A DNA stretch of 64,000 bases from Rhodeus uyekii (Eukaryota; Chordata; Actinopteri; Cypriniformes; Acheilognathidae), in contig JAWRVZ010000052.1 of NCBI GenBank assembly GCA_037043235.1, forward strand, positions 3,139,001 to 3,203,000, written 5' to 3'. The position numbers were made by a program, and so were the translations under genes. The notes beneath the pieces are model-generated. The model did no database searches and was not told where the DNA came from. It was given only the letters and a program-made list of their open reading frames with translations. Below are positions 24,116-34,916 of this stretch, one piece after another (the stretch's first letter is position 1; every line of letters begins with the position of its first letter).

Positions 24116-25327
24116 GCATGGCAGAGTATTTTAGCATGGTGGAGTCAGAGTAATCGAGGTAAAATCCACGTAATTCCAGTAGGAAAATGAGCAGAAACCA
24201 GCAAGGCCGCATATTAGCAGCAGGTATACTCAAAGGAACAAACAGTAGTCCAGGCGCAGTGAAATCACAGAAACACTACAGGTAACGCGCTAATGGAGAA
24301 GCGGCAGCCATATGCGGCGCCAGCGTCCTCTCCCAGCGTCTGTCTGTCCAGACAGTCTGTCTGTCTAATCAAACTTATAAAACTCTATCAACTGTTAAAA
24401 CAAATCTTTATATTTAAACGTATGTGTAACATATACACACACCTAACCATAAAAGCTGAACTCTGAACTCTGGTAAGCTAACAAAGCACAATATTTAAAT
24501 GAAGTATATTTAAATTATAATTAAATATTAAAAAAATATAAAAATTTTCACAGGTGTATTTTTCTGCTGTGAAAATCTGACTCCCCTGGTAAACCCATAG
24601 GCCTACTATAATGCATTATAACTGTAATATAATTTCATTTTCTGCTTATTTATGTAAGCGTACAAGTCAGTTTGTAGGCGAATATGCTCAAGGAAGTGCG
24701 TTCACCTCGATGCAGCGCGTATTAATGCGCGCGCATAGGGGAGTGAGATTTGTCCGGGGAGTCAGATTTCGGTACAACGTTTTTTTCACAGCCACTCCCA
24801 CCCTCAGAAAAGGTAAAACCACCCAGTCCCGTGATATTTGCGTTGGATTCCAATCCCAATGCAGCCCTCTAGTCTTGCTGCATGTCTTGATGATGTTGTA
24901 GTTTACATCAAAATTTGCAGTGTTTGCAAAATCTAGTGAACTTACAATAAAGCCTGGAGAAGATCTACATTTACATTTATCCACACAGGAGGTCTGTCCT
25001 TGAAAGTGGCAGTGCATGAGTGTGGCTCAACTGGAAAGGAAATGAGATGCTGCGTCTGACGATTGACGCTATAGGAAAAGAAATACCCACTGTCACACTG
25101 ACAAATGTCTATCCTAGTGTGAGGTCACGAAGAGTACAGCTTAAGACGAACGCACTTCCAGTCAATTTAGATTTTTGAAAACACAACAAATGTGTCACTC
25201 TTACTTTTGTTTTCAACAACAACGTACATTACTTAAAGGTACTAATCAAGGAAACGCATGCCTAGACCACCTTCTAATGGTCATTATATAAAACAAACAG
25301 AAAAAACCTTAACAGCTTTAACTAAAC
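24116..25327. other. gabrg2 intron 3, no gene seen
   Basis: Contains a short (gtct)n tract near 24350 and the motif gtcagattt repeated around 24575 and 24760 in opposite and same senses. A 'tacatttacattta' stretch at 24968 may be a SINE tail fragment. Open frames here lack recognisable domains. Confidence 0.4.
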
Positions 25328-27890
25328 ATTAGATTAGATTAGATTCAACTTTATTGTCATTACACAAGTACAGGTACAAGGCAACGAAATGCAGTTTAGG
25401 TCTAACCAGAAGTGCAATAGCAGCAAGTGCAGGATATGGAGATGTACAGGATTTACAGGTAATATGTACAATGAATATAAATATACAGATGGTTATTACT
25501 ATAACAGGTGAGTGTGTGCTATAAATATAATTACAGGTGTCTCTTACTATAAACAGCATTTACAGGTGAATATGTACTAAAAATGTAAATAACTATAAAC
25601 TACCTGTTTAAATTCAATAAACAGAATTTTACAGGTAGATGTATACAATTGTATGTTAGCTTAAGGTAAGCAGTAGATTTAAGGTAGTGCAATGAGCATG
25701 TTCCAGCTGAAGTACAGTAGTGCAAGGTGCATATGTGAACAGTTGTTACTGTAATGAACAGTCAGCAGTGCAAATGGTGCAAATAAGTAACAGAGTGAGC
25801 GAAGAGTCTATAAGGGTAGTAATATAGTGGGGGGGCGGTGAAGGAGTCTATGAGGGGAGTGGGATGGTGGGGGTGAGAGGAGAGTCTGTGAGGGGAGTGG
25901 GATGGTGGGGGGAGAGAGGAGTCTATGAGGGAGTGGGATGGTGGGGGGGTAAGAGAAGTCTATGAGGGGAGTGGGATGGTGGGGGGTGAGAGGAGAGTCT
26001 GTGAGGGGAGTGGGATGGTGGGGGGAGAGAGGAGTCTATGAGGGAGTGGGATGGTGGGGGGGGGAGAGAGGAGTCTATGAGGGAGTGGGATGGTGGGGGG
26101 GGTAAGAGAAGTCTATGAGGGTAGTAGGATGGTGGTGTGGGGGGGGGGAGAGAGGAGTCTATGAGGGAAGTGGGATGGTGGTGGGGGGGAGAGGAGTCTG
26201 TGAGGGGAGTGGGATGGTGGGGGGGGAGAGGAGTCTGGGAGGGGAGTGGGTTGGGTTGGTGGGGGGTGAGAGGAGAGTCTGTGAGGGGAGTGGGATGGTG
26301 GTGGGGGAGAGAGGAGTCTATGAGGGGAGTGGGATGGTGGGGGGTGAGAGGAGAGTCTATGAGGGGAGTGGGATGGTGGGGGGTGAGAGGAGAGTCTGTG
26401 AGGGGAGTGGGATGGTGGGGGGTGAGAGGAGAGTCTGTGAGGGGAGTGGGATGGTGGGGGGTGAGAGGAGAGTCTATGAGGGAAGTGGGATGGTGGGGGG
26501 GATAGGAGTCTATGAGGGGAGTGGGATGGTGGGGGGTAAGATAAGAGTCTTTTAGGGGAGTGGGATGGTGGTGGGGGGAGGTGGGTGAGAGAGGAGTCTA
26601 TGAGGGGAGTGGGATGGTGGGGGGTGAGAGGAGAGTCTTAGGGTAGTGGGATGGTGGTGGTGGGTGAGAGAGGAGTCAATGAGGGGAATGGGGTCAGCAA
26701 GGGTTAGAGTTTAGTAAAGAAACAGCTCTGGGGAAGAAACTGTTCTTTAGTCTGCTTGTTCTGGTCCGGAGGCACCTGAAACGCCTGCCGGAGGGGAGGA
26801 GGGAGAACAGTCTGTGGGCTGGGTGAGAGGAGTCCTTAAGGAGCTGCGAGCTCGACGCAGACAGCGTTTCCTCTGGATGTTCTCGATGGCAGGAAGTGGA
26901 GTCCTTGTGATGCGCTGGGCAGTTTTCACCACCCGCTGCAATGCTTTGCGCTCCGCGACAGAACAGCACCCATACCATACTGTAACACAGTTCATCAGGA
27001 TGCTTTCTATTGCACAGCGGTAGAAGTTCACCAGGATAGCCGAGGAGAGCTGGTTCTTCGTCAGTGTCCTCAGGAAGAAGAGGCGCTGGTGAGCCTTCTT
27101 GACCAGGCTGGAGGTGTTGGTTGTCCAGGTCATGTCAGCCGAGATGTGGATCCCCAGAAACTTGAAACTGTTTCTATGCAAATGTGTAAATGCAATTAAC
27201 GCTTGACGTCCATTCTATTGATGTGGATGGTGTCGTGAGTCCATGATGAGCTCCTTCGTTTTGGTGGTGTTGGTTATTTGCTGGTGGTGAGGTTATTTTC
27301 GTTGCACCATGTGGCCAGGTGCTGGATCTCTTCCCTGTAGGCAGTCTCATCGTTGTTGTTGATGAGACCAATCACCGTAGTGTCGTCTGCAAACTTGACG
27401 ATGGCATTAGATCCAAACACAGGCTTGCAGTCGGAGGTAAAGAGTGAGTAGAGAAACGGGCTTAGCACACAGACCTGTGGTACACCAGTGTTAAGTGTAA
27501 TGGATATGGAGCAGGTGGATCCAGATCGGACATTCTGGGGTCTGTTGGTCAGGAAGTCCAGAATCCAGTTGCAGAGTGAGGTATTGATGCCCAAGTCTTC
27601 AAGTTTTGTTATTAACTTGGTTGGGATGATAGTGTTGAATGCTGAGCTGAAGTCAACAAACAGCATCCGTGCATAAGTGCACAATTCTTATTGTCCAGGT
27701 GTGTGAGCACAGAGTGCAGTGCCATGGCAACAGCATCCTCTGTGCTCCTATTGCTGCGGTAAGCAAACTGATGTGAGTCCAATGTGGATGGTATAGAGTC
27801 TTTTAGGTGTTGCAGGACCAGCCACTCAAAGCACTTCATGATGATGGGTGTGAGTGCTACAGGGCGGTAGTCACTAGGGCACCTTGGACA
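25328..27890 (-). mobile_element. Rex1/Babar-type non-LTR retrotransposon, minus strand, 5'-truncated
   Basis: From right to left, frames encode YRPVALTPIIMKCFEWLVLQ (27820), LFVDFSSAFNTIIPTKLITK, NTGVPQVCVLSPFLYSLFTS, IVKFADDTTVIGLI (27390), SFKFLGIHISADMTW, RKALQRVVKTAQRITRTPLP and SSHPAHRLFSLLPSGRR. The FSSAFNT and FADDTT boxes are typical of Rex1-like elements in the CR1/L2 group. The reverse transcriptase is split by three frameshifts. The 3' region, expanded by a minisatellite (25810-26690), ends in a repeated ATTAGATT tail at 25328-25346 on the plus-strand view, marking the 3' end. Confidence 0.87.
25810..26690. repeat. G-rich minisatellite, unit about 38 bp
   Basis: Some 20 or more tandem copies of a unit of roughly 37-40 bp, built on gagaggagtctatgagggga followed by gtgggatggtggggg. 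Copies differ mainly by length of the G run and by tatgag/tgtgag. It lies in the 3' untranslated part of the Rex1-type LINE. The 146-codon plus-strand frame across it is an artefact of the repeat. Confidence 0.92.
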
Positions 27891-27892
27891 GA

Positions 27893-28460
27893 GCAGGAGT
27901 GGGCAAACTAAGGCCCGCGGGCCATATCCGCCCGTTGGGCTTTTTAATCCGGCCCGCCGAACTTTTATCAAACCTCCTTCATTTTACATTTCCCTGTAAT
28001 GTCTCTCTGTCTGCTGAAGGTGTGGTGGAAAGTAGGCATGTGTCGCAAACCCTTCTACACCCCCCCCTCCCCGCTAACAATCGCAAACCGTTCACTAGTG
28101 ATGTTACGCTCTGTATCGAGGCTTCGGAGCGTGTGGTTTAGACCGATGATGTCAGAGATGACGTGTGAAGCCTCGCTTCCGCCTGAGTAGTAAGCGGTTC
28201 GAATCTTGCCGCAAAATTTTGATTGATCTTTTTTTATTTTAAATTATTTTGCCGAACCAAATATCGGGCGATTGGAGGATCCACTTCAGTACTGGGAGAG
28301 ACAAAGTTATATTTGCACATCTCTACAGGCTTGCTGTCAAGTATTTATGTACCCCGGCTTCATCTGTGCCTTGTGAAAGGGTTTTTTTAAAGGCAGGAGA
28401 AAAAAAAATCTTACTAGCCCTAAAACAGTTGAAAATTAATATTCTTGAATAAAAACTCCT
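27893..28460 (+). mobile_element. hAT-type DNA transposon fragment
   Basis: The left end carries a 'caggagtgggcaaactaagg' plus cccgcgggcc start typical of hAT elements. At 28249-28452 the frame ends with LYRLAVKYLCTPASSVPCER and VFLKAGE, matching the C-terminal dimerisation (hATC) region where SERVFS is usual. Only the extreme C-terminus of the transposase remains, and a second repeat-like stretch (28060-28220, gaggcttcgg) lies between. The element is dead. Confidence 0.7.
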
Positions 28461-29224
28461 AAAGTATATCCTTCTCATTATTTTTCTTGTTTCCAAAAAT
28501 CACAGTCCAAGATACATGAGCACATTCACTGTCCACTGCCCAGTTAAACCCAGACACTTCTGCCTATGACCAAACAATTGGTAACTATAAAGTTCACTTT
28601 ATTATTCTCCCACTTCACTGGCCACTTACTATCATGTATTTCAGAAGAAGTGACTTAATTGATGTGTTGTAAATCAGACAGATCAGATTCTCTGAACTGC
28701 GGCACAAACTAACACAGCGGCGCCCGTCGCTTTCACAGATCAAGGAACATGATCATTATAAAAAATTAAGCGACAAAATGCATTCACTTCCACATATCTG
28801 AGAATCGGTATATATATTCATATCTTAATATCAGGTAGTTGATAACACAGCCAATAAGTTGGTGACTATTTAGAATAAAAAAGAAAAAACCTAAATAAAC
28901 GTGATCTATCTATTATACAGCGTTTTTTGTGACTTTTTGTATGTCACGTGGAAAGCATGACACGTCGCCATGAAAACAATAAGGCAAAAGTTTCAAAATG
29001 GGGGGAGGGGGGGGCACGCAAAATGTTTACTTCTTCCTGGGGGGGTGATCAGTGCATCGCTACAGCCCACAGCACCACATTACTTCTTGGAGTGAGACTC
29101 CTGACAATGGCAATGACAACTCCTAACTGCCAATGGGCAGTTAATTAGATCCAAATGGCGTTCTCAGCATCATAAATTCAAAACTCTCCACTTTAGGCTG
29201 AAGAAGCTCAACAACCTCGACTGA
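28461..29224. other. gabrg2 intron 3, no gene seen
   Basis: About 760 bp without a supported feature; a G run interrupts at 29002-29014. Confidence 0.45.
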
Positions 29225-29928
29225 AAAAACATAGTTCAACAGTTGAGAGGGTAGATTGTGCCCCCAGTCTGCGATAGAAGGCTGCACTGCTGTTTCCTGT
29301 CTGCTCGAGTGGATTGCGTTTGTAGCGTCGTATAAACTTGTTTTTTGTTTTAGATCTTAAACTCGACGTTCGTTTATATTGCTAAATACAATATTAGATT
29401 ACTTAATACACTGTAATCGTTAGCTTTAATCTAACTCGCTAAACGCGTTAGCACTGTGCTATCTTACTGTCCGTGCATCCAGCGTTTTCTCGCTCGTGCC
29501 TTTTTTTTCCTGACCTCATCAAACAACTGGTCAACAAGTTGGATCAACACACGCGGTGAGTCATGTCATCTTCTCTAGTAATTTCTACGTCTGTCTGTCT
29601 CTGTCAGCTGTGAAGGCTTCACATGTGATAAATGTAGGGACATAGTCAGGCTGACAGAGAAGATCTCAGAATTAGAGACACGCATCCAAACTTTAATCAA
29701 GGATAGTAAGAATGCAAGGGCTTTAGATACTACTTTGGATGCGACTAGCTTAGCAAACCCTGTACATTGTTCGGTTCCGGCTGTAGAGCCCGTGCAGCAG
29801 GGCAACTGGGTGACTGTGAGACGGCATAATCGCGGGTAAAAAAAAATTGTTCCATTCCGATCAGAACATCAAACAGGTTCTCCCCACTCAGTGACGCACC
29901 CACTGAGAAACCTGTTGAAAGTACCCTA

Positions 29929-30408
29929 GTGATTGGCGATTCTATTACTCGGAATGTGAAAATAGAGACTCTAGCCACCAAAGTCACATGTTTGCCGGGA
30001 GCCAGAGCGCCTGACGTCAAAGCAAATTTAAAAGTGTTGGCTAAGGCTAATCGTAAATATTCTAAGATTGTTATTCACGTCGGCGCTAATGATGTCCAAC
30101 TTCGCCAGTCGGAGATCACTAAAACTAATATTAAAGAGGTGTGTGAACTCGCAAGTACGATGTCAGGCACTGTAATTTGCTCTGGCCCTCTTCCTATGCG
30201 CAGGAGTGATGAGATGCTTAGCAGATTATCCTCACTCAATGGCTGGATGTCTAAGTGGTGCCCGCAGAATAACATAGGGCTCATAGACAATTGGAAAAGT
30301 TTTTGGGGCAGACCTGACCTGTTGAAAAGAGATGGTATTCATCCCACCTGGGATGGTGCCGCTCTTCTCTCTAGTAATTTGGAATATAGTCTTAGAGCTA
30401 AACCTTGA
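29929..30408 (+). pseudogene. L2 ORF1 SGNH/GDSL-type esterase domain
   Basis: A 159-codon open frame reads MIGDSITRNVKIETLATKV and carries the SGNH-hydrolase blocks: GDS (nucleophile Ser) at the start, VIHVGANDVQL (block III Asn) and DGIHPTWDG (block V Asp and His). Esterase domains of this kind are known in ORF1 of L2/CR1-type LINEs. The upstream ORF1 part (29585-29840: CEGFTCDKC, then RLTEKISELETRIQTLI, a predicted coiled coil) is separated from it by a stop and a frameshift near 29838-29850, so full ORF1 is broken. The catalytic residues in this copy are all present. Confidence 0.85.
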
Positions 30409-30639
30409 CTAACTGGGGTCCAGGTCAGGAAGCAGACAAACCCGCTAAACCGACCGTCTGCTAGCTGTCTCACGTCACAGAGGTCAGATAAATTACAACA
30501 CATAGAGACTCTTTCACCTAGATATCATCCTATAGAGACTGTGTCTGTTCCCCGAATTAGCAAATACAAAAAACTCACAAACAACTGAGAACTGATATGA
30601 CACAAATGAGCAAATGATAAAGCTTGGGTTACTGAATAT

Positions 30640-30784
30640 ACAATCCCTGTAGATGTGCTGTGCTTGACAGAAACCTGGCTAAAACCAGACGATTATATTA
30701 CTTTAAATGAGTCCACCCTCAAGATTACTGTTATAAACATGAGCCTCGTCTGAAAGGTAAAGGATGAGGTGTTGCTGTAATTTA
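30640..30784 (+). pseudogene. L2 ORF2 endonuclease, N-terminal piece
   Basis: Frame remnants VDVLCLTETWLKPDDYITLN match the apurinic/apyrimidinic-type endonuclease at the start of L2 ORF2, with the catalytic Glu in LTETW. The piece is cut at a TA dinucleotide by the DD37E transposon; the homology resumes at 32349 with codons for YSNTIS. Confidence 0.8.
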
Positions 30785-30998
30785 CAGGGAGTGCAGAATT
30801 ATTAGGCAAGTTGTATTTTTGAGGATTAATTTTATTATTGAACAACAGCCATGTTCTCACTGAACACAAAAAAACTCATTAATATCAAAGCTGAATATTT
30901 TTGTATCAATATTTTAAGTAGTTTTTAGTTTTAGCTATTTTAGGGGGATATCTGTGTGTGCAGGTGACTATTACTGTGCATAATTATTAGGCAACTTA
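30785..30998 (+). repeat. DD37E element left IR/DR end
   Basis: Outer repeat cagggagtgcagaattatta at 30785 and inner repeat gtgcataattattaggcaac at about 30976, both in the same orientation about 190 bp apart. Confidence 0.85.
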
Positions 30999-31113
30999 AC
31001 AAAAAACAAATTTATACCCATTTCAATTATTTATTTTTACCAGTGAAACCAATATAACATCTCAACATTCACAAATATACATTTCTGACATTCAAAAACC
31101 AAACAAAAACAAA

Positions 31114-32130
31114 TCAGTGACCAATATAGCCACCTTTCTTTGCAAGGACACTCAAAAGCCTGCCATCCATGGATTCTGTCAGTGTTTTGATCTGTTCACC
31201 ATCAACATTGCGTGCAGCAGCAACCACAGCCTCCCAGACACTGTTCAGAGAGGTGTACTGTTTTCCCTCCTTGTAAATCGCACATTTGATGATGGACCAC
31301 AGGTTCTCAATGGGGTTCAGATCAGGTGAACAAGGAGGCCATATCATTAGATTTTCTTCTTTTATACCCTTTCTTGCCAGCCACGCTGTGGAGTACTTGG
31401 ACGCGTGTGATGGAGCATTGTCCTGCATGAAAATCATGTTTTTCTTGAAGGATGCAGACTTCTTCCTGTACCACTGCTTGAAGAAGGTGTCTTCCAGAAA
31501 CTGGCAGTAGGACTGGGAGTTGAGCTTGACTCCATCCTCAACCCGAAAAGGCCCCACAAGCTCATCTTTGATGATACCAGCCCAAACCAGTACTCCACCT
31601 CCAACTTGCTGGCGTCTGAGTCGGACTGGAGCTCTCTGCTCTTTACCAATCCAGCCACGGGCCCATCCATCTGGCCCATCAAGACTCACTCTCATTTCAT
31701 CAGTCCATAAAACCTTAGAAAAATCAGTCTTGAGATATTTCTTGGCCCAGTCTTGACGTTTCAGCTTGTGTGTCTTGTTCAGTGGTGGTCGACTTTCTGC
31801 CTTTCTTACCTTGGCCATGTCTCTGAGTATTGCACACCTTGTGCTTTTGGGCACTCCAGTGATGTTGCAGCTCTGAAATATGGCCAAACTGGTGGCAAGT
31901 GGCATCTTGGCAGCTGCACGTTTGACTTTTCTCAGTTCACGGGCAGTTATTTTGCGCCTTGGTTTTTCCGCACGCTTCTTGTGACCCTGTTGACTATTTT
32001 GAATGAAACGCTTGATTGTTCGATGATCACGCTTCAGAAGCTTGGCTATTTTAAGACTGCTGCATCCCTCTGCAATATATCTCACTATTTTTTACTTTTC
32101 TGAGCCTGTCAAGTCCTTATTTTGACCCAT
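31114..32130 (-). pseudogene. Tc1/mariner DD37E transposase, one in-frame stop
   Basis: From the ATG at 32128-32130 (MGQNKDLTGSEK) the frame would give 338 residues, a normal length for the superfamily. The only break is a TAA at codon 13 (32092-32094); downstream of it 323 residues are open. Helix-turn-helix segments occupy the first ~110 residues (AKLLKRDHRTIKRFIQNS). The catalytic triad is visible: Asp in LWTDEMRVS, Asp in FMQDNAPSH and Glu in SPDLNPIENLW. There are 37 residues between the second Asp and the Glu, so this is DD37E rather than the usual Tc1 DD34E. A start downstream of the stop would lose part of the first helix. Confidence 0.92.
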
Positions 32131-32146
32131 TTTGCCAAAGGAAAGG

Positions 32147-32348
32147 AAGTTGCCTAATAATTATGCACACCTGATATAGGGTGTTGATGTCATTAAACCA
32201 CACCCCTTCTCATTACAGAGATGCACATCACCTAATATGCTTAATTGGTAGTAGGCTTTCCAGCCTATACAGCTTGGAGTAAGACAACATGCATAACGAG
32301 GATGATGTGGTCAAAATACTCATTTGCCTAATAATTCTGCACTCCCTG
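32147..32348 (-). repeat. DD37E element right IR/DR end
   Basis: Inner repeat (inverse of gtgcataattattaggcaac) at about 32147-32168 and outer repeat ending ctgcactccctg at 32348, about 180 bp apart, mirroring the left end. Confidence 0.85.
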
Positions 32349-33701
32349 TATAGTAACACCATCAGTACTGCTCAAAGGTCTAATTTGAAATATAATTCTT
32401 CTGAAGTGATGGTCCTTAATGTAAATTGAGTGCAAGTAATAATTCCTGTTTAACTTTTGTGCAAGTAATAATTCCTGTTTAACTTTTGTGCTGGCTATTC
32501 TATACAGGCCACCAGGGCACCATACAGACTTTATCCAATCCAATATCCATGTAGATAATGAAAAAGACGCATTGGGATTGGCATTTAGAGACATTTTAAA
32601 CTCTTTTGGAGTTACACAACATGTATCAGGACCCACTCATTCTCGTAATCATACTTTAGATCTAATATTGTCATATGTGATCAATGTCACATGTTGATAC
32701 TGTTCAAATTCTGCAGCAGAGCGATGACACCTCAGATCATTACTTAGTTGCATGTAGATTACCTTTAGCCAAAGTCGAAAAACTAATTCCCTGTTATAAA
32801 TATAGTAGAACTATCACTCCTAACATGTCACATTTCATGGAAAGACAGCTCTATTGCATTCAGAAAGGACTTACGATCAGCTAGATCTGCTTACTTTTCT
32901 ACCCTCTTAGAAGTAAACAAATACAACCCTAGGTATTTATTTGATACAGTCACTAAATTAACAAGAAATAAAGCCTCAACCCCAGATGCTTTAAAACAGC
33001 ACAGCAGCAATGACTTCATGGACTTCTTTACTTGCAAAATTCATAATATTAGAGAGAAAATTATAACCATGCAACAGTCTACTACAATATTCCAAAATAC
33101 AGTAAATTTTAGTGTCCCTGAAGAAAAATTCCACTCCTTCATTGCTATTGGGGAGGAAGAATTGTCTAAACTCGTTAAATCATCAAAATCAACAACATGT
33201 ATGCTAGACCTAATACCAACTAAGCTACTGAAAGAGATGCTTCCAGAGATCATAGATCCTATTCTTAATATTATTAATTCTTCTTTGTCGTTAGGATACG
33301 TACCAAAAACCTTTAAGCTAGCTGTAATTAAAGGGCTTATTTAAAAAAACACAACTTGATCCTATAGAATTAGTTAATTACAGGCCAATATCGAATCTAC
33401 CTTTCTTGTCAAAGATTCTAGAAAAGGCAATATCTTTACAACTATGTTCATTTCTAGAAAGAAACAGCATCTACGAGGATTTCCAGTCAGGATTTAGACC
33501 ATATCATAATACTGAGACTGCTCTCATTAGAGTTACAAATGATTTGCTCTTATCATCCGATCGTGGTAGTATCTCTCTGTTAGTGTTACTGGACCTTAGT
33601 GCTGCATTTGATACAATCGACCACAAAATCCTTCTGAATAGACCTGAAAATTATGTTGGCATTAGTGGAGTTGCATTAGCCTGGTTAAAGTCATACTTAT
33701 C
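32349..33701 (+). pseudogene. L2 ORF2, endonuclease C-terminal part to reverse transcriptase motif A
   Basis: Broken frames include LAILYRPPGHHTDFIQSNI, HVDNEKDALGLAFRDILNSF and VSGPTHSRNHTLDLILSYV (endonuclease catalytic Asp/His area), then LDLIPTKLLKEMLPEIIDPI, NYRPISNLPFLSKILEKAIS, FQSGFRPYHNTETALIRVTN and LDLSAAFDTIDHKILLNRPE (RT motif A Asp). A short duplication of 'agtaataattcctgtttaac' sits at 32425 and 32463. The piece stops at tcatacttatc, where the second LINE has inserted. Confidence 0.88.
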
Positions 33702-34916
33702 CTACCCTTTTCTCTCTTTACTTGCTTCCTTTGGGCTCTATCTTTAGCAAACATAACATTTCCTTCCACTGCTACGCTGACGACATGCAAATCTATCTGC
33801 CTATAACCAGAAAAGGAAAATCTACTCTCCATACTCTATTAGCATGCCTAGACGATGTTAAATCATGGCTTTCCAATAACTTTCTTTCCCTAAACTCAGA
33901 TAAAACGAAAGTCATTGTCTTCAACCCTTCTGACTCCAGAACACAAAATCCTATTGATCTTGAGTCATTAGGTTCATTTATCTCTCCCAAAGTGAGGAAT
34001 CTGGGAGTAGTTTTTGACAACTGTTTAAAATTCGACAAGCAAATTAGCACTGTTGTTGGTTCTAGTTTCTTTCATCTTCGCTCTCTCTCTAAAATTAAAT
34101 CCTTCCTTTCCGAGGGCTCTTTAGAGACAGCTATCCATGCCTTCATTACATCGCGACTGGACTACTGCAATTCCCTTTATTACGGGATCTCAAAGGCGCA
34201 AATTTCTAGGTTACAAATAGTCCAAAATGCGGCAGCCAGATTTCTTAAGAGGTGTAATAAATTTGATCACATTACGCCCCTCCTGAGATCTCTTCACTGG
34301 CTGCCTACCCAGTTTAGAATTCAATACAAAATTCTACTACTTGTCTACAAATCTCTAAATAATCTGGCTCCCTCCTACCTGACCAATCTTCTCCACCCTT
34401 ACACTCCCGTGAGAGAACTGAGATCGGAGGATAAAGTCCTCTTAAAGATCCCCAGAACCCGCCTAAAGACAAGGGGAAATCGAAACCACTTTTGAAGTGG
34501 CTGGCCCCACGCTATGGAACAATCTTCCTGACCCTGTTAGAATGGCTTCCAGTTTATCTCATTTTAAATCTTGCCTTAAAACCCATCTTTTCTCTCTTGC
34601 GTTTGTTGATGTTTAATATGTAATTATTTGGGGGTTTTGTGTATATACACTTGTTTATGCATGTATATATGTGTATACATATGTGTTTATGTGGATGTGT
34701 GTACGGTTTGACTATGTCTCTTTGCCTCTGCCTCTCAGTTTTTGTTTTTGGCTGTTTCTATTTTTGTTTTGTTTTCTATTTTGCTTTTTATTTCTTATTT
34801 TATTGTTTTTCTCTTGTGCTTTGTGTACGGTTTTCTTTCAACCTGTTGTATAGCACTTTGGTTGGCCTTTGGCCATTTTTAAATGTGCTTTATAAATAAA
34901 CTGAACTTGAACTTGA
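33702..34916 (+). mobile_element. Second L2-type LINE, 5'-truncated, nested in the first
   Basis: It starts abruptly within the reverse transcriptase and ends with ataaactgaacttgaacttga, a short tandem tail. The heptamer acttatc stands on both sides (33695-33701 and 34917-34923), a clear target-site duplication. The surrounding L2 reads AWLKSYL before it and SDRYKFVAVNEE after it. The element is in the same orientation as its host LINE and belongs to a different subfamily. The 3' UTR (34610-34916) is T/G-rich with ATG-TATA repeats. Confidence 0.93.
33722..34495 (+). pseudogene. Reverse transcriptase C-half of the nested LINE
   Basis: A 257-codon open frame: MLPLGSIFSKHNISFHCYAD and DMQIYLP (the catalytic YADD reads YADDM), LNSDKTKVIVFNPSDSR, NLGVVFDNCLKFDKQI, IHAFITSRLDYCNSLYYGIS, LQIVQNAAARFLKR and SLHWLPTQFRIQYKILLLVY. 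A frameshift at about 34480 separates the last block (GWPHAMEQSS in one frame, the usual 'APTLWNNLP' region) from it. It cannot function because the 5' half is absent, but it is unusually free of stops and so probably young. Confidence 0.9.

Larger units (their letters stand above)
30785..32348 (-). mobile_element. Tc1/mariner transposon with DD37E transposase
   Basis: A 1564-bp element bounded by inverted cagggagtgcagaattatta ends and flanked by TA on both sides (30783-30784 and 32349-32350). Each end has a second inner copy of the motif (gtgcataattattaggcaac at about 30976, and its inverse at about 32147-32168), an IR/DR arrangement. The transposase gene lies on the minus strand and is nearly intact. 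The insertion splits an L2 endonuclease codon and is therefore younger than the L2. Good preservation suggests a recent family. Confidence 0.94.

Noticed and set aside
26115..26555. 146-codon open frame rich in Gly/Glu/Arg/Val
   Set aside because: It lies wholly in the minisatellite; the repeated peptide is a by-product of the tandem unit and a second overlapping frame is equally open.
25810..26690. CRISPR-like array of spaced repeats
   Set aside because: Units are contiguous with no unique spacers, and the setting is a vertebrate intron; it is a minisatellite.
31286..32103. Plus-strand open frames within the DD37E element
   Set aside because: Antisense shadows of the transposase on the minus strand.
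34639..34899. Two overlapping frames rich in Cys, Phe and Leu
   Set aside because: They lie in the T/G-rich 3' UTR of the nested LINE and have no start context or domain.
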